DNA from: a virus
Direction: 5' to 3' (one strand)
DNA: 26,538 bases
Virus record (IMG/VR): IMGVR_UViG_3300019759_000016
Coordinates: 1-26,538 of that record
Shown piece by piece: positions 12,968 to 19,105 of this stretch. The position numbers and the translations under genes were made by a program. The notes under the pieces were generated by a model. It ran no database searches. It saw only the letters and a list, made by a program, of their open reading frames with translations, and was not told where the DNA came from. How positions within the stretch are numbered: position 1 is the first letter of the stretch; each line of letters starts with the position of its first letter.

Positions 12968-13153
12968 ATGAATCAAAAACAGCTTAGATATAGCTTTAAT
13001 TTTGTTCTTGGTGCGGCATCAAGACTTGAGTGTAAAGACCTTCATCATAAAACAAAACATCAGCATGATTCTGGGAATATGTGTGCAGCTGAGTATGAGC
13101 TACATAAGCACATAAGTATTATCAAGAATTATATGAAAGAGAATAATATCTAG
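12968..13153 (+). CDS. Hypothetical small phage protein (His-rich)
   Basis: 61 residues: MNQKQLRYSFNFVLGAASRL, then ECKDLHHKTKHQHDSG, and a C-terminal helix. It resembles small phage proteins of the 'LRFAVNFVLGxASRLExKDLHH' type with unknown role. Clustered His and Cys residues could bind a metal. AAGGAGATAGAAG precedes the ATG, the recurrent ribosome-site form. Confidence 0.7.
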   Translation: MNQKQLRYSFNFVLGAASRLECKDLHHKTKHQHDSGNMCAAEYELHKHISIIKNYMKENNI

Positions 13154-13162
13154 GAGATAGCA

Positions 13163-13384
13163 ATGAATCATTATGCAATAGCTTTAAAACCTCCTGGCGG
13201 AGTATGTGTTATTGAGTCTGATTACTACGATATAAGAGATGGATTTGTGAGCTTTTATAGGGATGGATTCGGTTATAGCGAATTAATTGCTTCTCACGCT
13301 GTTGGTTGTGTTGATTTTGTTGCGCTTCAAGAAGTTCAGGATGATTTTTACAGTCTGAGTAAGAAGGGTGGCTCAAATGAATGA
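13163..13384 (+). CDS. Hypothetical 73-aa protein
   Basis: Unrecognised. AGGAGATAGCA precedes the ATG. The sequence (MNHYAIALKPPGGVCVIESD, YYDIRDGFVSFYRDG) suggests a small mostly beta domain. Its 3' end overlaps the next gene by 8 bp and contains that gene's ribosome site (AAGGGTGG). Confidence 0.65.
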   Translation: MNHYAIALKPPGGVCVIESDYYDIRDGFVSFYRDGFGYSELIASHAVGCVDFVALQEVQDDFYSLSKKGGSNE

Positions 13385-13721
13385 GGAAGAGGAATGGCTA
13401 CACGAAATAGAAACCCTAATTAGAGCGTTCGCCAATGCTAAAGCTAATAGAGTTTATTTAGAGCACTACAGAAAATCTAAGTTAGCAATGCTCAAATCTC
13501 AAGCTGAATCAGAAGACCCGGTTAAGTATAAGACAGACGCATCAAGGGAGACTTATGCAAGGATGCACCCAGAGTACCTGGACTTACTAAAAGGATTTCA
13601 GAAAGCTACAGAGGACGAAGAGAAACACAGGTGGAACCTAAAGCAACGAGAGTGGAAGTTCGAGCAGTACAGAACACAACAAGCCAACCAGAGAGCAGAG
13701 AGAAGCAGGTATGGAGCGTAA
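13377..13721 (+). CDS. Helical phage accessory protein (114 aa)
   Basis: The start is the ATG at 13377 with GGGTGG at good spacing; a GTG 9 bp earlier is less likely. The product is almost entirely helical and charged: EEEEWLHEIETLIRAFANAK, then RVYLEHYRKSKLAMLKSQAE, and later WNLKQREWKFEQYRTQQANQ with RAERSRYGA at the end. The order matches a recurrent phage protein found next to ninG, with no established function. It overlaps ninG by 11 bp. Confidence 0.7.
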   Translation: MNEEEEWLHEIETLIRAFANAKANRVYLEHYRKSKLAMLKSQAESEDPVKYKTDASRETYARMHPEYLDLLKGFQKATEDEEKHRWNLKQREWKFEQYRTQQANQRAERSRYGA

Positions 13722-14274
13722 GCCAAAGCTAAAAAAATGCAGACACTGCCCAAAAGAGTTTCAACAGTTCTTATCTACTCAGATCGTTTGTTCTGTCGAG
13801 TGTGGATTAAAAGAGGCAAAGATACAGACTCAGAAGAAAAAGAAGACTGAAGACAAGGAAGAAAGAAAGCGAATAAAAGAGAAGAAGGAAAAGCTTAAGA
13901 CTAGAACGCAATGGTTAAAAGAAGCACAGACGGAGTTTAATAAATTTATTAGATTAAGAGATGAGAAGGATCCATGCATATCATGTGGAAGACATCACAA
14001 AGGCCAATACCAGGCAGGGCATTATCGAACAGTTGGTGGAAATCCTGAATTGAGGTTTGAGGAATTGAATGTACACAAACAATGCTCGGCATGTAACAAC
14101 CACTTGTCTGGAAATATTGTTGAGTACAGGATAAATCTTCTTAAAAAGATTGGTCAAGAATGCTTGGATTTTCTGGAAGGGCCGCACCAGCCATTAAAGT
14201 TAACGATAGATCAGATCAAAGAGATAAGGCAGAAGTACAAAGGCAAATGCAAAGAGATTGAAGCAATGAAATAA
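13711..14274 (+). CDS. ninG: NinG/Rap recombination endonuclease
   Basis: 187 residues with the NinG layout. An N-terminal zinc-binding part, CRHC (10-13) with CSVEC (27-31), is followed by a long Lys/Glu-rich helix (residues 38-68). The C-terminal HNH-like part contains CISCGRHHKGQYQAGHYRTV and VHKQCSACNNHLSGN. Lambda NinG (Rap) is a structure-selective endonuclease acting on Holliday junctions and D-loops in Red-mediated recombination. It would cooperate with Erf and Exo encoded leftward. The start overlaps the preceding gene by 11 bp. Confidence 0.92.
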   Translation: MERKPKLKKCRHCPKEFQQFLSTQIVCSVECGLKEAKIQTQKKKKTEDKEERKRIKEKKEKLKTRTQWLKEAQTEFNKFIRLRDEKDPCISCGRHHKGQYQAGHYRTVGGNPELRFEELNVHKQCSACNNHLSGNIVEYRINLLKKIGQECLDFLEGPHQPLKLTIDQIKEIRQKYKGKCKEIEAMK

Positions 14275-14344
14275 AGGTAAATATTTATATTGACGGTATA
14301 TAAGTATTGTATTAAAGTTAAATCATCAAATGAGGAGATAGAAA

Positions 14345-15091
14345 ATGACAGATCAAAAAAATAACACTGGCAACCGGAACACTGGCAACCGGAACACTGG
14401 CGACTGGAACACTGGCTACTGGAACACTGGCAACCGGAACACTGGCGACTGGAACACTGGCAACCGGAACACTGGCAACCGGAACACTGGCGACTGGAAC
14501 ACTGGCGACTGGAACACTGGCGACTGGAACACTGGCAACCGGAACAATGGCTACTGGAACACTGGCAGCCGGAACACTGGCAACCGGAACACTGGCTACT
14601 GGAACACTGGCAACCGGAACACTGGCAACCGGAACACTGGCAACTGGAACACTGGCAACCGGAACACTGGCTACTTTAATATCGAAACACCTAAAACGAT
14701 TATGGTGTTTGACAATGAAATTGATATATCTGAATGGAATGAATGCGTTAAACCAAATTTTATTTATTTTGATTTAACAGAGTGGGTTGATGAGTCAGTA
14801 ATGACACAAGAAGAAAAAGATAAAAACGATGATTATGGAACTGTTGGTGGTTATTTAAAGAAAAAAGATTACAAAGAGGCATTCCAAGAATCATATAAGA
14901 ATGCATCAAAAAAAGACAGGGAGAAAATCTTTAATATTCCTAATTTTGACGCAGATAAGTTTTTTGAGATTAGCGGTATTGATGTTCGAAAAGATGCTGA
15001 AAAAGAAGATAAGAAAAATTCTCTTCTTGAAAAGCTCAAGAGCCTTATCGATAAGGCTGAAGAGCTAAAAAAAGAAGCGAATAATTTATAA
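14345..15091 (+). CDS. NTG-type pentapeptide-repeat protein with charged C-terminal domain
   Basis: 248 residues. Residues 7-111 are 21 tandem pentapeptides of the form N-T-G-x-x, where the last two are NR, DW, YW, SR, NW or finally YF; one unit is NNGYW. Such pentads are expected to form a right-handed quadrilateral beta-helix. Residues 112-248 (TPKTIMVFDNEIDISEWNEC, then TGGYLKKKDYKEAF-like segment, and NFDADKFFEISGIDV) form the non-repeat domain found with these repeats in phage proteins. The end is a Lys/Glu coiled-coil. GAGGAGATAGAAA precedes the ATG. Function unknown; DNA mimicry as in Qnr/MfpA is only an analogy. Confidence 0.85.
   Translation: MTDQKNNTGNRNTGNRNTGDWNTGYWNTGNRNTGDWNTGNRNTGNRNTGDWNTGDWNTGDWNTGNRNNGYWNTGSRNTGNRNTGYWNTGNRNTGNRNTGNWNTGNRNTGYFNIETPKTIMVFDNEIDISEWNECVKPNFIYFDLTEWVDESVMTQEEKDKNDDYGTVGGYLKKKDYKEAFQESYKNASKKDREKIFNIPNFDADKFFEISGIDVRKDAEKEDKKNSLLEKLKSLIDKAEELKKEANNL
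14363..14677 (+). repeat. 21 tandem 15-bp units encoding pentapeptides
   Basis: The unit is AACACTGGC plus NAC YGG (the last unit ends TTT). Apart from one AAC replacing ACT in unit 13, variation is confined to the three or so bases that choose NR, DW, YW, SR or NW. Such near-identity at silent positions indicates recent copy-number change by slippage or unequal exchange. Whole-unit changes keep the frame. Confidence 0.95.
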
Positions 15092-15101
15092 GGAGATAGC
15101 A

Positions 15102-15194
15102 ATGAACGAGCAAATCAAAGACAACTGGTTTATATACGCATTAGCTGCATTGGTGCCGGTGCTTATGTGTGCGATGGTTTGGATTAATTTGTAA
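15102..15194 (+). CDS. 30-aa single-transmembrane peptide
   Basis: MNEQIKDNWFIYALAALVPV then LMCAMVWINL: a short polar N-terminus and one hydrophobic helix. AAGGAGATAGCA precedes the ATG at ideal spacing, 10 bp after the pentapeptide gene stop, so it is very likely translated. Candidate inner-membrane micro-protein; function unknown. Confidence 0.65.
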   Translation: MNEQIKDNWFIYALAALVPVLMCAMVWINL

Positions 15195-15201
15195 AGATTC
15201 T

Positions 15202-15232
15202 GAACAGTGAATTGTTATGTGGCGATAGGGGG
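15202..15232 (+). repeat. Module leader repeat, copy 1
   Basis: GAACAGTGAATTGTTATGTG followed by GCGATAGGGGG. It matches 20362..20392 at 26 of 31 positions and all five differences are transitions. It supplies the GTTATG box and the ribosome site of the following zinc-binding gene. Confidence 0.7.
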
Positions 15233-15236
15233 AATT

Positions 15237-15455
15237 ATGAGCGGCGACGAAGAGAAAGAAGAACATTTTATTTTTACTATGGATGGTTCTGTGCACACCA
15301 AAAGAGAATTTACTGATTGCTGCTGGAATGAAGGCGAATGCCCTAAGTGTGGAAAACCTATGCATACGCAAGGTGCTTATGGTGTTTTGCTTGAGCGTTG
15401 TGAAAACACTGACGAGAAATGCAGTAATGGTGGAGTAATTGATTGGGACACATAA
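15237..15455 (+). CDS. Small Cys4 zinc-binding protein in an attC-like module
   Basis: 72 residues from the ATG preceded by AGGGGG; in-frame codons further upstream fall in the leader repeat. Residues GECPKCGKPMHTQ and LLERCENTDEKCSNGG supply four cysteines arranged CxxC...CxxxxxC, as in treble-clef or ribbon zinc sites. The stop codon TAA lies inside the CATAAC box of element E. Leader and ending are homologous to those of the gene at 20401, although the proteins differ. Function unknown. Confidence 0.7.
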   Translation: MSGDEEKEEHFIFTMDGSVHTKREFTDCCWNEGECPKCGKPMHTQGAYGVLLERCENTDEKCSNGGVIDWDT

Positions 15456-15503
15456 CCCTTAAATTTACGGCGCGAAGCGTCCAGGCATGATTGTTTTGTT
15501 ATA
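15451..15503 (+). repeat. attC-like element E
   Basis: Starts with CATAAC (containing the preceding stop codon), continues CCTTAAATTTACGGCGCGAA with an ACG/CGT inner stem, and ends TTTTGTTATA. The inner arms are more decayed than in elements A and D, but the outer boxes and length (53 bp) match. Confidence 0.45.
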
Positions 15504-15523
15504 CGAATTTATTGGAGGACAAT

Positions 15524-15826
15524 ATGTTATTGATAACTAGGCAAATCCTAGCTAATGAAGCAGCAAAACGATGGGGAAAACAGTACCCTCCAGATAGATG
15601 GCCAGATAAGCAATATGTGCTAAGGCAGCTAACAGAGTTAGGTGGTAATTGTGATGCTGATGAAGTTGATAAGATTATAGGCAATGGGAGCTGGACGACA
15701 ACAGAGTGTCATGAGTGCGGCAATGATGAGGGTGTTGATGTAGTCCAGGTTGGGCAACAGCTAGATTATGAGAGTAGTACAGCGAATGTTTGTAAGAGCT
15801 GCTTAAGAAAAGCTTTAAACCTATAA
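15524..15826 (+). CDS. Phage protein with C-terminal zinc finger (100 aa)
   Basis: The ATG at 15524 has GGAGGACAAT upstream. The N-terminal part is helical (TRQILANEAAKRWGKQYPPD). A C-terminal Cys4 site, TECHECGNDEGVDVVQVGQQ and VCKSCLRKALNL, follows. The 'ECHECG...VVQxG...DYES.TA.VCxSC' arrangement recurs in small phage proteins of unknown function. The stop codon is inside the TATAAC box of element F, and element E lies before it, so the gene is flanked by related folded elements. Confidence 0.75.
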   Translation: MLLITRQILANEAAKRWGKQYPPDRWPDKQYVLRQLTELGGNCDADEVDKIIGNGSWTTTECHECGNDEGVDVVQVGQQLDYESSTANVCKSCLRKALNL

Positions 15827-15868
15827 CAACGAAAGTTAAGCCGCAAGCGGCGCGCTTAACGAGGGGTT
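15822..15868 (+). repeat. attC-like element F
   Basis: TATAACAACGAAAGTTAAGC, then CGCAAGCGGC, then GCGCTTAACGAGGGGTTT. GTTAAGC pairs with GCTTAAC and CGC with GCG, giving a strong hairpin with the TTAAG/CTTAA arms seen in the other elements. It aligns along its whole length with element G at 20573. Confidence 0.6.
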
Positions 15869-15872
15869 TAAA

Positions 15873-16010
15873 ATGTGGTTAATATATTTATATGGTGATG
15901 GACTAGTAACAAAAGATGAATTTTTAAATGATTTTAAATTCTATATTTGCATTTGGTTGTGGTTGATCGTTTTGCCTTCAGTTATTTATGTGAATATTTT
16001 TAGCGTTTAA
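15873..16010 (+). CDS. 45-aa single-pass membrane peptide
   Basis: MWLIYLYGDGLVTKDEFLND then a hydrophobic helix FYICIWLWLIVLPSVIYVNI. GAGGGG upstream, contributed by the 3' end of element F, is a usable ribosome site. The N-terminus also looks amphipathic. Not recognised; membrane location expected. Confidence 0.55.
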   Translation: MWLIYLYGDGLVTKDEFLNDFKFYICIWLWLIVLPSVIYVNIFSV

Positions 16011-16024
16011 CAAGGAGTTATAGA

Positions 16025-16153
16025 GTGAGTGACAAAGACAAAAGAAGAGTTATGCACATGCTAAGAATAGGCACTCCAGTTGTAGATATAGCACTGGCTA
16101 CAGGTGTTAACACTAAAGAAATTGTTAAGTTTGAGAGGGAGTTGAACGGATGA
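16025..16153 (+). CDS. 42-aa putative helix-turn-helix peptide
   Basis: GTG start after AAGGAGTTATAGA. The product SDKDKRRVMHMLRIGTPVVD then IALATGVNTKEIVKFERELN reads as three helices with the turn 'LATGVNTKEI', like a minimal DNA-binding HTH. Stop overlaps the next ATG (ATGA). DNA binding is an inference from the pattern. Confidence 0.55.
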   Translation: MSDKDKRRVMHMLRIGTPVVDIALATGVNTKEIVKFERELNG

Positions 16154-16275
16154 AGATGGCGACATTAAACTCAGAAAGAACAGCACAAAAGAAAGAAGAT
16201 GCAAAAACCATAGCCGGTCGATTGGTAATTTCTTTTGTTTTGATAATGGTATTTCTAGGTTCTTATAATTTTTAA
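16150..16275 (+). CDS. 41-aa single-transmembrane peptide
   Basis: Basic N-terminus (MKMATLNSERTAQKKEDAKT) followed by one hydrophobic helix (RLVISFVLIMVFLGSYNF). It starts by ATGA overlap with the HTH peptide gene, so it is translationally coupled. An orientation with the positive N-terminus inside is expected. Function unknown. Confidence 0.55.
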   Translation: MKMATLNSERTAQKKEDAKTIAGRLVISFVLIMVFLGSYNF

Positions 16276-16286
16276 GGTGGGGAGTT

Positions 16287-16457
16287 ATGAAAGTTTACGT
16301 TCATAGTGATCAGCAGAGTGATGGAGGTTTTAAATATTATGTTGTTTTTGGGGATGATCCCCCATGGATAGCAAAAGAAAGTAATGTTTTCGAGTGTCAA
16401 TCTGAAGCTGATGCTTTCAGGCTAAAGGATATGGTTAGCCTGCATTCAGGTGGGTAA
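16287..16457 (+). CDS. Hypothetical 56-aa protein
   Basis: GTGGGGAGTT precedes the ATG. MKVYVHSDQQSDGGFKYYVV then FGDDPPWIAKESNVFECQSE and a helical end (ADAFRLKDMVSLHSGG) suggest a small alpha/beta domain of the 'strand-strand-helix' kind. No family recognised. Its 3' end carries the ribosome site of the next gene. Confidence 0.6.
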   Translation: MKVYVHSDQQSDGGFKYYVVFGDDPPWIAKESNVFECQSEADAFRLKDMVSLHSGG

Positions 16458-16458
16458 A

Positions 16459-16674
16459 ATGGAAAATAAGATTGAAGTTTTAAAGGCGTCAATTGATAGT
16501 TATGGCGGTAAGGAGATGCCTGGGAAGTGGTGTATTGAGTTAGCTTGCGGACATAACAAGGTAGACACTACAAGAAAGGATTGTAAAACATACCCGAACA
16601 AAAAGGTATTTTGCGGTCAATGTTGGGCTAATGAAATATTTTCAAAGAAACAACATGCAGGAGAAACAAAATGA
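16459..16674 (+). CDS. Small protein with CGH and CGQC zinc-type motifs
   Basis: 71 residues from the ATG after GGTGGGT. CIELACGHNKVDTTRKDCKT and VFCGQCWANEIFSK provide Cys/His pairs consistent with one zinc site. The N-terminus is helical. Stop overlaps the next ATG (ATGA). One of several tiny zinc-type proteins in this stretch; function unknown. Confidence 0.6.
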   Translation: MENKIEVLKASIDSYGGKEMPGKWCIELACGHNKVDTTRKDCKTYPNKKVFCGQCWANEIFSKKQHAGETK

Positions 16675-16838
16675 TCAAATGCATACCAGAAACACCCACT
16701 GAAAAGAAACGCCGGGTTGACAAAGCGGCGGCTGATAAATTTGTCGGTCGCAAGCGTAATGACGATATTAACGAGCAGCGGCGCATTGAGAAAGAATTCC
16801 GTGAAGTTTGGGAGACTGAGAAATGGGAGCGGGATTGA
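16671..16838 (+). CDS. Basic 55-aa protein
   Basis: Starts by ATGA overlap. The product is highly charged and helical (EKKRRVDKAAADKFVGRKRN, then EQRRIEKEFREVWETEKWER). Its codons are more GC-rich than those of its neighbours (CGC, CGG, GCG, GTC), which hints at a different recent origin. The stop TGA overlaps the next start as TGATG. Function unknown; nucleic-acid contact is possible because of the charge. Confidence 0.6.
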   Translation: MIKCIPETPTEKKRRVDKAAADKFVGRKRNDDINEQRRIEKEFREVWETEKWERD

Positions 16839-17314
16839 TGAGAGAGATAGAGTTTAGAGGGTATTGTAATAAAGACTTCGAATGGAGACATGGTTCTTAT
16901 GTTTCCGATGGTGAATCTTTCGAAATAATGACTCTAATTGATGATCATGGTGGGAAGGCATTTTATTGCAGTGCGGTTGATCCTGAATCAGTAGGTCAAT
17001 ATTCTGGCCTTAAAGACAGAAACGGCGTCAAGATTTTTGAGGGGGATATTGTTGGGGCGTGGGTAAGCGGAGCAATTGAAATAACTCACGAAGGCGAAAA
17101 GATGACAGCATACAGGAAATTATTCTGCTCGAAGCCAAGAGTGGTTGAATTCGTCAGAGGTTCTTTTCGGCTAAATAAACCTGGACACGAATCAGAAAAT
17201 TATTACGGAATCATAGATCACAACGTGTCAACCAACGCTTTTGATCTCGAAGTAATCGGAAATATCTATCAGGATAGTCATTTACTTGAAAATCCAGAGT
17301 TGCTGGAGGCGTGA
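16838..17314 (+). CDS. YopX-family phage protein
   Basis: 158 residues started at the ATG of TGATG, giving the canonical opening MREIEFRGYC; an ATG 15 bp earlier is possible. The family pattern is clear: VGQYSGLKDRNGVKIFEGDI at about 60-80, then VVEFVRGSFRL, and the closing FDLEVIGNIYQDSHLL. YopX proteins form oligomeric beta-rich particles and are widespread in phages with no agreed role. Its stop overlaps the endolysin start (TGATG). Confidence 0.9.
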   Translation: MREIEFRGYCNKDFEWRHGSYVSDGESFEIMTLIDDHGGKAFYCSAVDPESVGQYSGLKDRNGVKIFEGDIVGAWVSGAIEITHEGEKMTAYRKLFCSKPRVVEFVRGSFRLNKPGHESENYYGIIDHNVSTNAFDLEVIGNIYQDSHLLENPELLEA

Positions 17315-17745
17315 TGTACACACCAAAATATTTTTCACCGCAGGAATTCGTTGACCCTGAAACTTTCGAAGCAAGGGGTAATAAGTCAATTGAACTGATT
17401 GATGATCGAATCCTGATTACTGCTGATCAGTTGCGTGAGGCATTCGGGAAAACAACAATTAATAACTGGTATTGGGGTGGCGACAGAAAATGGTCAGGAT
17501 TAAGAACGGCGGACAGTCCGTATTATTCATCAACTTCACAGCACACATTCGGTCGAGCGATTGATTGTATCTTTGAGGATGTAACCGCAGAAGAAGCAAG
17601 ACAGTATATTTTGCTTCATCCTGATCAGTTCCCGTTCGTCACATTTATTGAAGATAAAGTAAATTGGCTTCATGTTGATTGTCGTAATTGTGAGAGAATC
17701 AGCGTCTGGAGTCCATCTAACAATACTATTCGGAGGTATGAGTAA
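17314..17745 (+). CDS. M15-type peptidase endolysin
   Basis: 143 residues resembling the peptidase M15_3 family. STSQHTFGRAIDC supplies His77 and Asp84 and WLHVDC supplies His120, the zinc ligands of D-Ala-D-Ala carboxypeptidase or L-Ala-D-Glu endopeptidase type enzymes. The opening YFSPQEFVDPETF is typical. It would cut peptidoglycan stem peptides at lysis. No signal sequence, so it needs a holin; the next gene fits this. The start is coupled to the YopX stop (TGATG) and the stop to the holin-like start (TAATG). Confidence 0.85.
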   Translation: MYTPKYFSPQEFVDPETFEARGNKSIELIDDRILITADQLREAFGKTTINNWYWGGDRKWSGLRTADSPYYSSTSQHTFGRAIDCIFEDVTAEEARQYILLHPDQFPFVTFIEDKVNWLHVDCRNCERISVWSPSNNTIRRYE

Positions 17746-18257
17746 TGGCACCACTGGCAGGCGCGGCAATCGCATTGGCAACTGAGTTGTTACCGGGATT
17801 AATAGGGAAGGTATTCAAAAGCAAAAGCGCTGAAGAGATCAGTGGTAAGGTATTAGGGCTTGCTCAAGAGGTTACAGGGTTAACAGGGCAGGCTGCACTG
17901 AGCGAAGCGGCAAACAAGAATGAATTTAGGGAAAGATTATTGTCTGAGTTCACTAAAATAGTTGAGCTTGAGACGCAGGACATACAGCACGCGAGGGATA
18001 ACCATAAATATCACTCTACAACTGTGTTGGCGATTAAGAGCGCGTTATTTATGAACCCGTTATTGATTATTCTTAGCCTCGGGTGCTTGGTGTATCTGGT
18101 TGGATTTACTGAAATAGATGGTGCTGCTCTATCTGCATTGTCTGCAATGATCGGAGCATTTTTAAATCAGTGTTACCAGGAGAGGCAGCAGGCGTATAAT
18201 TTTCTGGTTGGAAGCTCTTTAGGTTCAAAGCTCAAAACCATGTTTGGAGGCAAGTAA
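17745..18257 (+). CDS. Holin-like membrane protein (3TM-holin type)
   Basis: 170 residues. An Ala/Gly/Leu-rich N-terminal hydrophobic segment (LAGAAIALATELLPGLIGKV) is followed by a helical soluble middle. Two adjacent transmembrane helices come next, SALFMNPLLIILSLGCLVYL and ALSALSAMIGAFLN. A Gly/Lys tail closes it. The layout matches the GTA-type 3TM holin family by eye. CGGAGG precedes the start. Position directly after an endolysin without signal sequence supports a holin role. Confidence 0.7.
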   Translation: MAPLAGAAIALATELLPGLIGKVFKSKSAEEISGKVLGLAQEVTGLTGQAALSEAANKNEFRERLLSEFTKIVELETQDIQHARDNHKYHSTTVLAIKSALFMNPLLIILSLGCLVYLVGFTEIDGAALSALSAMIGAFLNQCYQERQQAYNFLVGSSLGSKLKTMFGGK

Positions 18258-18430
18258 TGGAAACAGCATTCGTAGTAATATTTTTATCGGCATATTGGGT
18301 GATAAATGACTTTCTTGAGCCGGAGATGTGCAACACACAAATACAGAAAACGCCGTACGAGGTTTGGAAGTGGGTTGAGTGCGAGGACCTAGAGGAAATA
18401 CAAGATGGAAACAATCTTCAATCTCTATGA
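18257..18430 (+). CDS. 57-aa protein with N-terminal membrane anchor
   Basis: GGAGGCAAGTA precedes the ATG, which overlaps the holin stop (TAATG). Residues 3-17 are hydrophobic (TAFVVIFLSAYWVIN); the rest is acidic (EPEMCNTQIQKTPYEVWKWV, ECEDLEEIQD). A spanin-like or lysis-accessory protein is possible from position, but no family was recognised. The last 26 bp overlap the next gene in a different frame. Confidence 0.55.
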   Translation: METAFVVIFLSAYWVINDFLEPEMCNTQIQKTPYEVWKWVECEDLEEIQDGNNLQSL

Positions 18431-18584
18431 GTGCACAAGGATCACATTTATTTTGTTTTTGTGTGCTTCATTGGCAACTGTTATTATGGGTTCTTTAACT
18501 AATGAGAAGGACGCTGAAAAATGGCAAAGAAACCAAAAAAAGGCGGTACACGCCGAGGATCTGGAAGTAAATAGTTATGATTAG
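18405..18584 (+). CDS. 59-aa single-transmembrane protein
   Basis: GAGGAAATACAAG precedes the ATG. One membrane helix, ITFILFLCASLATVIMGS, is followed by a charged periplasmic or cytoplasmic tail (NEKDAEKWQRNQKKAVHAED). It overlaps genes on both sides. Such nested small membrane genes are usual in phage lysis regions (Rz/Rz1 style), but neither a lipobox nor an i-spanin pattern is evident. Confidence 0.5.
   Translation: METIFNLYECTRITFILFLCASLATVIMGSLTNEKDAEKWQRNQKKAVHAEDLEVNSYD
18521..18574 (+). CDS. Nested 17-aa basic micro-ORF
   Basis: MAKKPKKGGTRRGSGSK in the +2 frame inside the preceding gene, with AAGGA about 9 bp upstream of its ATG and its stop 2 bp before the next gene start. 7 of 17 residues are Lys or Arg. 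It may be only a chance frame of an A-rich stretch, but its composition resembles the isolated basic peptide at 21426. Confidence 0.3.
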   Translation: MAKKPKKGGTRRGSGSK

Positions 18585-19062
18585 TGCTGTACTGGTAGTT
18601 GGCTATCTAGCTGCTGCCTTTTACTCTTTTTATAGAAATCACAACGTAAAGTTAACGGCTATTCTATGTCTTAACTTCTTAATCACACTGTCTTTAGTTT
18701 TCTTGGTCGATCACATTGAGAGCGGACTGGGATACTCAATATCAGACCCGTGGTGGTTTTTGATGTACGGCATAAAAGACATTTTTGTAATTGGTCTAAT
18801 AAAATATTATTATGAGAACAGTGTTCTGTATTCAGCAATACTATTGTTAGTGAGCGCTTCTTATAATTTTATTACATGTATAGAGTATTACAGTCAAGTA
18901 GGGGTGTTCTACGCGCTTTACAATCCCGTGATTCATGTAATAGATTTTTTGTTGTTGTGGGGCGTGTTTAGGGGCATTTATGCTAGAAATGGAAGGCCTG
19001 TTAATCGGAGCGCTGATCGTTTGTGCAATCGTATTGCTATCAATCGGAATATCCCACATTAG
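18577..19062 (+). CDS. Multi-pass membrane protein (four to five helices)
   Basis: 161 residues with hydrophobic segments ISAVLVVGYLAAAFYSFY, LTAILCLNFLITLSLVFLVD, KDIFVIGLIKYYY, YSAILLLVSASYNFITCI and VIDFLLLWGVF. The C-terminal 28 residues are basic. No family recognised. The position favours a holin or antiholin, but superinfection-exclusion proteins look similar. The 3' 83 bp overlap another membrane ORF. Confidence 0.6.
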   Translation: MISAVLVVGYLAAAFYSFYRNHNVKLTAILCLNFLITLSLVFLVDHIESGLGYSISDPWWFLMYGIKDIFVIGLIKYYYENSVLYSAILLLVSASYNFITCIEYYSQVGVFYALYNPVIHVIDFLLLWGVFRGIYARNGRPVNRSADRLCNRIAINRNIPH

Positions 19063-19105
19063 AGACATAAAGAGATTGACCAGGGCTTTTACAGATGATG
19101 ACTGA
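18980..19105 (+). CDS. 41-aa single-transmembrane peptide overlapping its neighbour
   Basis: MLEMEGLLIGALIVCAIVLL then SIGISHIRDIKRLTRAFTDD: one strong membrane helix and a charged tail. It lies in a different frame over the last 83 bp of the 161-codon gene, and its stop overlaps the start of the next gene (ATGATGACTGA). The end-to-start coupling and clean hydrophobic profile argue that it is real. Confidence 0.5.
   Translation: MLEMEGLLIGALIVCAIVLLSIGISHIRDIKRLTRAFTDDD

Noticed and set aside
14281-14344. Promoter TTGACG before the pentapeptide gene
   Set aside because: No good -10 at 15-18 bp spacing; only a 14-bp-spaced TATTAA. Too weak to list.
14363-14677. CRISPR array
   Set aside because: Units are 15 bp and contiguous with no spacers, and lie inside a coding frame.
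14547-14777. ORF with ATGTL repeats in another frame of the pentapeptide gene
   Set aside because: It is the +1 frame translation of the 15-bp repeat, which must also be periodic. The NTG frame has the ribosome site and a conserved-looking C-terminal domain.
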